Below are positions 5,946 to 11,427 of a DNA stretch of 11,427 bases, one piece after another (the first letter of the stretch is position 1; the number at the start of each line of letters is the position of its first letter). A program made the position numbers and the translations under genes. The notes beneath the pieces were generated by a model, which saw only the letters and a program-made list of their open reading frames with translations, searched no databases and was not told where the DNA came from. Source of the stretch: RECO01 sp050485385 (GTDB taxonomy: Bacteria > Pseudomonadota > Alphaproteobacteria > Geminicoccales > Geminicoccaceae); contig JBJHBG010000133.1 in assembly GCA_050485385.1 (NCBI GenBank), forward strand, positions 1 to 11,427, given 5' to 3'.

Positions 5946-7087
5946 CCGTGCGCGATCTCTGGTCGCTCGAGCCGGACATGACCTTCCTCAACCACGGCTC
6001 GTTCGGTGCCACGCCGAAGGCGGTGCTGGCAGCGCAGACGCGCTGGCGCGAGCGGCTGGAGGCGCAGCCCTGCCGCTTCGTCGCCCGCGAGCAGAAGGGG
6101 CTGCTCCGCAGTGCGGCTGCCGACCTCGCCGCGTTCCTCGGCGTGGCTGAGGAGGACGTCGCGTTCGTCGACAACGCCACCGCCGGCATGAACGCGGTGC
6201 TGCGCTCGCTCGCCTTCGCCCGCGGCGACGAGGTGGTGGTGACCGACCACCTCTACCCGGCCGTCTCGAACACCCTGCGCCATGTCCTGAGCGGCACCGG
6301 GGCGGCGCTGCGGACGGTCGAGCTGGGCCTGCCGGTCGCGGGTGCCGCGGCCATCGAAGCGGCGGTCATGGCGGCGGTCGGTCCCCGGACGCGGCTGGTC
6401 GTGCTCGACCACGTCGCCTCGCCCAGCGCGGTCGTCTTTCCGGTCGCCGCCATCGCCGCCGCCTGCAGCACCCAAGGCGTGGCCGTGCTGGTCGACGGCG
6501 CCCACGGGCCGGGGCTGGTCGATCTGGACGTGGCGGCGCTCGGCGTCGACGCCTATGTCGGCAACCTGCACAAATGGCTGTGCGCACCGAAGGGCGCCGG
6601 CTTCCTCTGGGCGCATCCCCGCTGGCACGACCGGCTGCACCCGCCGGTCATCAGCCATGCCTACGGCCAGGGCTTCACCGCCGAGTTCGACATGGTCGGC
6701 ACCCGCGACGTTTCGGCTTGGCTCGTGGTCGCGGACGCGCTCGCCTTCCACGAGCGGCTGGGCGGTGCGACACTCAGGGCGCGCAATCGTGCGTTGGCAC
6801 TGGACGGCGCACATCTGCTGGCGACGCGGCTCGACACCGAGCTCGGCGCCCCCGACGACCTGTTCGCGGCGATGGCGACGGTGCGCCTGCCTTGGACAGG
6901 GCCGGTCGAGCGGGCGGCGGCGGAGGCCCTGAAGGTACGGCTTTGGGGCGAGCGGCGGATCGAAGCGCAGGTCTACGCCTTCGCCGACGCGCTGTGGCTG
7001 CGGCTCTCGATCCACGCCTACAACGAGCGGGCCGATGTCGAGCGGCTGGCCGCGGCACTGGAGGACGTGCTGCCAGGGGAGGGATGA
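5942..7087 (+). CDS. Class V aminotransferase-fold PLP enzyme, isopenicillin-N-epimerase-like
   Basis: A 381-residue PLP enzyme. FLNHGSFG (15-22) is the N-terminal signature of the CefD-like/class V group, DNAT (77-80) binds the cofactor phosphate region, VDGAHGPG (184-191) supplies Asp185 for the pyridine nitrogen, and GNLHKW (207-212) holds the Schiff-base Lys211. This sub-branch includes isopenicillin N epimerases, cysteine desulfurase-like proteins and C-S or amino acid lyases. No penicillin genes are nearby, so an epimerase name should be read only as family resemblance. The start overlaps the upstream SDR stop by four bases (ATGA), and the NAD-epimerase gene begins three bases after its stop, so it is firmly inside the transcription unit. 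A role on an amino- or thio-substituted intermediate is plausible but unproven. Confidence 0.88.
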   Translation: MTVRDLWSLEPDMTFLNHGSFGATPKAVLAAQTRWRERLEAQPCRFVAREQKGLLRSAAADLAAFLGVAEEDVAFVDNATAGMNAVLRSLAFARGDEVVVTDHLYPAVSNTLRHVLSGTGAALRTVELGLPVAGAAAIEAAVMAAVGPRTRLVVLDHVASPSAVVFPVAAIAAACSTQGVAVLVDGAHGPGLVDLDVAALGVDAYVGNLHKWLCAPKGAGFLWAHPRWHDRLHPPVISHAYGQGFTAEFDMVGTRDVSAWLVVADALAFHERLGGATLRARNRALALDGAHLLATRLDTELGAPDDLFAAMATVRLPWTGPVERAAAEALKVRLWGERRIEAQVYAFADALWLRLSIHAYNERADVERLAAALEDVLPGEG

Positions 7088-7090
7088 GCG

Positions 7091-8062
7091 ATGCGGGTGG
7101 TGGTGTTCGGCGGGACCGGCTTCGTGGGGCTGAACGTGGTGCAGGCGCTGTTGGCGGCCGGCCACGAGGTGGTGGCCTTCGACCGGCATCCGCTGCCGCC
7201 GGGGGTCGAGTTCGCGGGTGCGATTCAGGCGGTGATCGGCGACGTCAACGACGCCGCAATGGTCACCGCCCAGTTGCATCGCGCCGACGCCGTGGTCTAC
7301 GGCGCCGCCATCACCTCCAACGCCGCCACCGAGGCGACGGTGCCCGGCCGCGTGCTGGCCGTCAACCTGATGGGCTTTCTCACCGTCGTGGAGGCGGCCC
7401 GGGCCGCGGGCGGCGGCCGCGTCGTCAACCTGAGTTCGACGGGCGCCTATGGCGACGCCGCCTTCGGTCGGTCGCCGCTGGACGAAGCAGCGACCACGCC
7501 CGACCCCTGGACGCTCTACGGGCTCTCCAAGCTCGCCAGCGAGCGCGTCGGCGCGCGGCTGAAGGCGCTCTGGGGGCTGGACGTCCGCAGCCTCCGGCTG
7601 TCTGCCGTGTTCGGCCCGTGGGAGCGGGCGACCGGGGTGCGCGACACCCTCAGCCCACCCTTCCAGATCGTCCAGGCGCTGCTGCGCGGCGAGGCCGCCG
7701 TCCTCGAGCGCGACGAGGCGCGGGACTGGGTCTACGCGCCGGATGTCGCTTCGGCCGTCCGCACGCTCCTGGAGGCCGAAGCTCCCGCCCACGACCTCTA
7801 CAACGTGGGGCCGGGCAGCACGTACCGCCTCCTGCCCTGGGCCGAGCGGGCGGCAACGGCGCTCGGCGGCGAGGTGCGCCTGGCCGGGGCCGACGAGACG
7901 CCCAACGTGCTCAGCCACATGGCGAAGCCGCGTCAGCCGCTCACAGCCGACCGGCTGGCCGACGATCTCGGTTGGCGGGCCGCGTTCGGCCTGGAGCGCT
8001 CGGCCGACCACTACGCGGCCTGGGCGATCGAGCACGAGGCCGTCATCCTGGGCGGCGACTGA
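7091..8062 (+). CDS. NAD-dependent epimerase/dehydratase (extended SDR)
   Basis: A 323-residue extended-SDR protein of normal family length. GGTGFVG (7-13) is the Rossmann loop, Asp31 at the end of beta-2 favours NAD(H), and LSSTGAYG (114-121) with YGLSK (143-147) gives Ser116, Tyr143 and Lys147. RDWVYAPDVA (211-220) is the usual family motif before the C-terminal substrate domain. Relatives act on nucleotide sugars, but many act on other hydroxy or keto compounds, and no sugar-nucleotide genes are nearby. GGGGAGGG (7076-7083), inside the end of the upstream gene, sits seven bases before the ATG, giving a firm start. It is the last gene of the cluster that begins at 3138; an 88-base gap with its own likely promoter separates it from the metal importer. 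Confidence 0.9.
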   Translation: MRVVVFGGTGFVGLNVVQALLAAGHEVVAFDRHPLPPGVEFAGAIQAVIGDVNDAAMVTAQLHRADAVVYGAAITSNAATEATVPGRVLAVNLMGFLTVVEAARAAGGGRVVNLSSTGAYGDAAFGRSPLDEAATTPDPWTLYGLSKLASERVGARLKALWGLDVRSLRLSAVFGPWERATGVRDTLSPPFQIVQALLRGEAAVLERDEARDWVYAPDVASAVRTLLEAEAPAHDLYNVGPGSTYRLLPWAERAATALGGEVRLAGADETPNVLSHMAKPRQPLTADRLADDLGWRAAFGLERSADHYAAWAIEHEAVILGGD

Positions 8063-8150
8063 ACCTCGTCGCCCCACCGGCATTGATTTGCCACTTGATC
8101 AAAAGTTAGTCGATGCTACGTCTTCGTCGTACCAACGGAGGGGATGAGCC
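8063..8150 (+). promoter_or_regulatory. Leader and probable promoter of the metal importer operon
   Basis: This gap is AT-richer than its flanks. TTGATT (8083-8088) and TTGATC (8095-8100) are possible -35 elements, but no good -10 stands at the right spacing. TTGATCAA (8095-8102) is a perfect 8-bp palindrome inside the imperfect ACTTGATCAAAAGT (8093-8106) and could be part of a metal-regulator operator. It does not clearly match the Zur, Mur or MntR boxes I know. GGAGGGG (8137-8143) is the ribosome binding site, seven bases from ATG 8151. Confidence 0.4.
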
Positions 8151-9134
8151 ATGCCGATCACGTGGAGCCCGAGCCGCCGCTTCGCCCTTGCCGCCGCCAC
8201 CCTCGCGGTCGTGAGCCACATCGCCGCAGCGCCTGCCGCTGCCGAGGAGCGGCCGACGGTGGTCGCCACGACCGGCATGATCGCGGACGCGGTCCGCAGC
8301 GTCGCCGGCGACGAGGTCCGCCTCGTCCAGCTCATGGGCGAGGGCGTGGACCCGCATCTCTACCGCGCCACCCGCAGCGATGTGGCAACGATGCTCGGCG
8401 CCGATCTGGTGCTCTACAACGGGCTCCTGCTCGAGGCGAAGCTGACCGACGTGCTGATCCGGGTCGCCAGCTCCGGCCGCAGGGTCGTGGCCGTCACCGA
8501 AGCGATCGACGAGGCGTTGCTGCTCGAGCACGACGACTACGAAGGCCTGTTCGATCCGCATCTGTGGATGGACCCGAGTGCCTGGACAGCGACCGTGCCG
8601 GTCGTCGAAGCGGCGCTCGCGGACCTCGTGCCGGCGAGTGCCGCAACCTTCGCCGCCAATGCCGAGGCCTATCGGGCGAAGCTGGCGGAACTAGACGCCT
8701 ATGGCGAGCGTATCCTGGCGGACGTCCCCGATGCCCGCCGCGTCCTGGTGACCGCGCACGACGCCTTCGCCTATTTCGGCCAGCGCTACGGCTTCGAGGT
8801 CGAAGGCATCCAGGGGGTGAGCACCGACAGCGAGGCCGGGCTGTTCCGCATCGAGGAACTGGTTGCCTTCCTCGTCGAGCGACGGATCCCCGCCGTGTTC
8901 GTCGAGACCACCGTCGACGATCGCAACGTCCGGGCCGTGATCGACGGGGCGCGGGCACGCGGCCACGAGGTGGTGATCGGCGGCGAGCTGTTCTCCGACG
9001 CGATGGGCGCGCCCGGTACCTACGAGGGCACCTATGTCGGCATGATCGACCACAACCTGACGACCATCGCCCGGGCACTCGGCGCCGCTGCTCCCGAGAA
9101 GGGCCTGCACGGGCGCTTGGCCCTGGCGGAGTAA
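8151..9134 (+). CDS. troA: Metal ABC transporter substrate-binding protein, TroA-like
   Basis: A 327-residue cluster A-I (ZnuA/TroA/MntA) periplasmic protein that delivers Mn(II) or Zn(II) to the permease. A signal peptide is visible: SRR at 8-10, a hydrophobic core (11-22) and a likely cleavage after Ala31. Ligands by family alignment are His69 (GVDPHLY), His137 (DPHLWMD), His203 (TAHDAF) and Asp283 (GELFSDAMG), with almost the same spacing as His68/His133/His199/Asp279 of Treponema TroA. The stretches GVSTDSEAG (222-230) and YEGTYVGM (291-298) are also TroA-like. There is no His-rich loop of the kind common in dedicated ZnuA proteins. The gene is first in the importer operon and ends in a TAATG overlap with the ATPase. 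Metal choice is undecided; the MntR-like domain in the permease hints at manganese. Confidence 0.93.
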   Translation: MPITWSPSRRFALAAATLAVVSHIAAAPAAAEERPTVVATTGMIADAVRSVAGDEVRLVQLMGEGVDPHLYRATRSDVATMLGADLVLYNGLLLEAKLTDVLIRVASSGRRVVAVTEAIDEALLLEHDDYEGLFDPHLWMDPSAWTATVPVVEAALADLVPASAATFAANAEAYRAKLAELDAYGERILADVPDARRVLVTAHDAFAYFGQRYGFEVEGIQGVSTDSEAGLFRIEELVAFLVERRIPAVFVETTVDDRNVRAVIDGARARGHEVVIGGELFSDAMGAPGTYEGTYVGMIDHNLTTIARALGAAAPEKGLHGRLALAE

Positions 9135-9943
9135 TGGATCGCGTCCATCCGATCGAGCGCAACGCGCCGGGCGCCGCCGACGCCGCTCCGCTGGAGGTCG
9201 AGGGGCTGACCGTCGCCTATGCCGGCACGCCGGTGCTGTGGGAGGTCGGCTTTGCCGTGCCGAACGGCGCGTTGCTCGCCGTGGTCGGCCCCAACGGCGC
9301 CGGCAAGTCCACCCTGATCAAGGCGGTGCTGGGCCTCGTGCCGGCCGCCGCCGGCCGTATCGCCCTGTTCGGCCGGCCGGCCGCGAAGGCCAAGGGTCTC
9401 GTCGGCTACGTGCCGCAGCGCGCGAGCGTGGATTGGGAGTTTCCCGTCTCCGCCCTGGAGGTCGTCACGATGGGGCTCTACGGCCACGTCGGCTGGCTGC
9501 GGCCGGTTCGCGCCCGGCACCGGGCGAAGGCACGGGAGGCGTTGGCCACCGTCGGCATGGCCGAGTTCGCCGACCGACAGATCGCCCAGCTCTCCGGCGG
9601 CCAGCAACAGCGGGTATTCCTCGCCCGCGCCCTCGTCCAGGACGCCGAACTCTACCTCATGGACGAGCCCTTCGCCGGCGTCGACGCGGCGACCGAACGC
9701 GCGATCGTCGACCTCCTCCGCGCACTCCAGCGGCGAGGTCGCACCGTGGTCGTCGTCCACCACGACCTGCAAACGGTGCCGACCTACTTCGATCACCTGC
9801 TCCTGCTCAACGGCCGCTGCATCGCCGTGGGCCCGATGGACCGGACCTTCACCACCGCCAATCTCCAGCGCACCTATGGCGGACGCCTCGCCATCCTCGA
9901 CGACGCCGCGCGCGCCCTTGCCGCCGGCGGCGGCGACGACTGA
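9134..9943 (+). CDS. troB: Metal ABC transporter ATP-binding protein, TroB-like
   Basis: A 269-residue ABC ATPase that drives the importer on the cytoplasmic face of the membrane. It shows Walker A GPNGAGKST (52-60), Q-loop Gln95 (YVPQ), signature LSGGQQQR (153-160), Walker B LYLMDEP with Glu178, D-loop AGVD (181-184) and the switch His210 (VHHD). The segment ASVDWEFPVSALEVVTMGLY (97-116) is typical of the Zn/Mn subfamily. The ATG at 9134 overlaps the TroA stop by one base (TAATG); an open frame continues further upstream inside troA but in a different frame from it, so it is not coding. The first 18 residues precede the usual start of the ABC domain, and no better start lies downstream. The permease gene starts one base after its stop. 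Confidence 0.94.
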   Translation: MDRVHPIERNAPGAADAAPLEVEGLTVAYAGTPVLWEVGFAVPNGALLAVVGPNGAGKSTLIKAVLGLVPAAAGRIALFGRPAAKAKGLVGYVPQRASVDWEFPVSALEVVTMGLYGHVGWLRPVRARHRAKAREALATVGMAEFADRQIAQLSGGQQQRVFLARALVQDAELYLMDEPFAGVDAATERAIVDLLRALQRRGRTVVVVHHDLQTVPTYFDHLLLLNGRCIAVGPMDRTFTTANLQRTYGGRLAILDDAARALAAGGGDD

Positions 9944-9944
9944 G

Positions 9945-11273
9945 ATGCCGAGCCTCGGCGACATCGCGGCCGTCCTCGCGTTCCAGGGCGGCTACAACAC
10001 CAGCGTCGTCCTGATCGGCGTCACCCTGCTCGGTGCCGCTGCCGGACTGGTCGGCAGCTTCGCCGTCCTGCGCGGCCGGGCACTGATGTGCGACACGTTG
10101 GGCCACGCCGCCCTGCCCGGCATCTGCCTCGCCTTCCTCACGGCGGTCCTCCTCGGCCTCGACGCCCGCTCGCTGCCGGTGCTCCTGACCGGCGCCGCCG
10201 CGTCGGGTCTCGTCGGCGTCTTGACGGTCCACGTCATCGCCCGCACCACGCGCCTGCCGGAAGACGCCGCGATGGCTGCCGTCCTCGGTGTCTTCTTCGG
10301 CCTCGGCTACGTCCTCTTGAGTCATGTCCAGACCCTCGGCACCGGTGCCGAGGGCGGCATCGCCCACTTCGTCTTCGGCCAGACCGCGGGCATGCGCGCG
10401 GGCGAGGCCCAGGCGCTCGCCGTCATGGCGTGCCTCGTCCTCGCAACGACACTTTTGCTCTTCAAGGAGTTGCGCCTGCTCTGCTTCGATCCCGGCTTCT
10501 TCCAGGCCCTGGGCGGCCGGCCGGGCTGGGTCGATCTCGTGCTGCTCGCCCTGATCACGGTCGTGACCGTTGCCGGGCTGCGGGTGGTCGGCCTGATCCT
10601 GATCATCGCGCTGTTGGTGATCCCGGCGGCGGCTGCCCGCTTTTGGACCGAGCGGCTGGGCGTGATGGTGGTGGTGGCGATGGTCATCGGCGCAGCCTCG
10701 GGCTATCTCGGCGCCGCAGCCTCCGCCCTGTTCCCGCGGCTGCCGGCGGGGGCGGTGATCGTCCTCGTCGCGGGCGGGGTCTTCGCCTTCAGCCTCGCCT
10801 TCGCCCCGGCCCGCGGCCTCGTCGCCGAAGCCCTGCGGCGTGCCCGCTTCGGCTCGGCGGTCGCCCGCGGCCACCTCCTGCGAGCCCTCTTCGAATGTCT
10901 GGAGGGCACCGGCCGACGCGCCGTCGATCACGCAACGCTGCGTCGCGTCCGCGGCTGGTCGCGACCGGGCTTCGGGCTGCTCGTCCGCTGGCTGGCCCTG
11001 CGCGGCCTCGTCCGTCGCGACGGCAACGGCCTCGGCTTCACCGCACGCGGCGAAGCCGAGGCGGCGCGGCTGGTCCGCAACCACCGCCTCTGGGAGCAGT
11101 ACCTGTTGCGCACCACCGCGTCGGGCCCGGTCGCTGTCGACCGCTCCGCCGACGCCATCGAGCACGTCCTGTCGCCGGAGTTGGTGCGCGAGTTGGAACG
11201 CGAACTCGGCGCCAGCGGCCGCTGGCCGGCGAGCGCCCATCCCCTGCCCGCCGCCGGCCCGGAGACGGCGTGA
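9945..11273 (+). CDS. troC: Metal ABC transporter permease fused to a DtxR/MntR-like domain, TroC-like
   Basis: A 442-residue protein, far longer than the roughly 280-300 residues of a plain ABC-3 family permease. Residues 1-290 form the permease with eight or nine hydrophobic segments and the conserved loop CDTLGHAALPG (49-59). Residues 303-375 look like a winged helix (LVRWLALRGLVRRDGNGLGF, then TARGEAEA). Residues 376-422 match the MntR/DtxR dimerisation and metal-binding region: VRNHRLWEQYL and AIEHVLS. Against B. subtilis MntR, His77, Glu102 and His103 correspond to His380, Glu406 and His407, and Glu99 to Asp403. The N-terminal ligands Asp8 and Glu11 seem replaced by His310 and Arg313. 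The DNA encodes one continuous frame with no stop between the domains. The start is one base after the TroB stop, with a weak ribosome binding site (coupled translation). The tail may sense cytoplasmic metal and gate transport; that is inference. Confidence 0.92.
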   Translation: MPSLGDIAAVLAFQGGYNTSVVLIGVTLLGAAAGLVGSFAVLRGRALMCDTLGHAALPGICLAFLTAVLLGLDARSLPVLLTGAAASGLVGVLTVHVIARTTRLPEDAAMAAVLGVFFGLGYVLLSHVQTLGTGAEGGIAHFVFGQTAGMRAGEAQALAVMACLVLATTLLLFKELRLLCFDPGFFQALGGRPGWVDLVLLALITVVTVAGLRVVGLILIIALLVIPAAAARFWTERLGVMVVVAMVIGAASGYLGAAASALFPRLPAGAVIVLVAGGVFAFSLAFAPARGLVAEALRRARFGSAVARGHLLRALFECLEGTGRRAVDHATLRRVRGWSRPGFGLLVRWLALRGLVRRDGNGLGFTARGEAEAARLVRNHRLWEQYLLRTTASGPVAVDRSADAIEHVLSPELVRELERELGASGRWPASAHPLPAAGPETA

Positions 11274-11427
11274 TGCCGAGCACCATCGAGTTTTTGCAGA
11301 TCGACCTGCCGGCCATGCTGGCGGCCCTGCTCGCCACCCTCGTCTGCGCGCTGCTCGGGAATTTCCTGCTGCTGCGCCGGCAAAGCCTGATGAGCGACGC
11401 GATCAGCCACGCCGCCTTGGCCGAGTC
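11273..11427 (+). CDS. troD: Second metal ABC transporter permease, TroD-like (5' part only)
   Basis: The first 51 codons of a second ABC-3 family permease; the rest lies beyond the window. MPSTIEFLQIDLPAMLAA leads into a first membrane helix (about 13-34), then RRQSLMSDAISHAALAE, the same conserved permease loop seen at residues 43-59 of the preceding gene. The ATG overlaps the upstream TGA by one base (TGATG), and GGAG at 11261-11264 lies eight bases before it. Together with the preceding permease it should form the heterodimeric membrane channel of the importer. Whether it also carries a C-terminal regulator domain cannot be seen. Confidence 0.9.
   Translation, partial: MPSTIEFLQIDLPAMLAALLATLVCALLGNFLLLRRQSLMSDAISHAALAE

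Noticed and set aside
5942..7087. Beta-lactam biosynthesis role for the isopenicillin-N-epimerase-like gene
   Set aside because: Only family resemblance; no ACV synthetase, isopenicillin N synthase or expandase gene is present.
5894..8083. Open frame of 729 codons on the minus strand opposite the PLP enzyme and the NAD-epimerase
   Set aside because: The plus-strand genes have complete catalytic motifs and ribosome binding sites; the antisense product has no recognisable domain and a biased composition.
8144..9133. Upstream continuation of the ABC ATPase frame through troA, which would suggest an N-terminal fusion
   Set aside because: The extension is Arg/Gly/Pro-rich shadow sequence in another frame of troA. 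The TAATG junction at 9132-9136 and the normal ATPase length favour the start at 9134.
1..11427. CRISPR arrays, insertion sequences, integrases or prophage structural genes
   Set aside because: No regularly spaced repeats, no transposase or integrase motifs and no phage structural proteins were found on either strand.

Overview
The window is very GC-rich, densely coded DNA with strong G/C preference at third codon positions, short or overlapping gene junctions (ATGA, TAATG, TGATG) and purine-rich ribosome binding sites. Gene content and style suggest an alphaproteobacterium, perhaps of the Rhodospirillales type; this taxonomic call is inference. The window is chromosome-like, with one small AT-richer patch (about 1586-2154) that looks foreign.

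Layout. 3-83: the last codons of a glycerate 2-kinase (MOFRL/TtuD type), followed by a large self-complementary hairpin element (93-158). 189-953: a classical SDR oxidoreductase. 954-1585: a long stretch with no convincing gene but several inverted repeats. 1586-1936 (minus): a DUF2513-family small protein in lower-GC DNA, preceded by a possible 72-residue ORF joined to it by a TAATG overlap. 2297-3034 (minus): a TauE/SafE (TSUP) permease. 3138-8062 (plus), divergent from the permease: five co-directional genes for an SCP2-type thiolase, two tandem and very similar SDRs, a class V (isopenicillin-N-epimerase-like) PLP enzyme and an NAD-dependent epimerase/dehydratase. 8151-11427 (plus): a TroABCD-type metal ABC importer, cut by the window end in the second permease.

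How the genes work together. The importer is complete in principle: periplasmic binding protein with a His-His-His-Asp ligand set, ATPase, first permease and the start of a second permease. The first permease carries a C-terminal DtxR/MntR-like regulator domain, so metal sensing may be built into the transporter. The 3138-8062 cluster looks like an uncharacterised carbon-chain or CoA-ester pathway. It pairs a thiolase with two adjacent SDR subunits, recalling BbsB/BbsCD of anaerobic toluene degradation, then adds a PLP lyase/epimerase-type enzyme and an NAD-epimerase. Its substrate cannot be read from sequence. The strongest candidates for a second look are the permease-regulator fusion, the asymmetric SDR pair and the cluster around it, and the repeated hairpin elements between genes.
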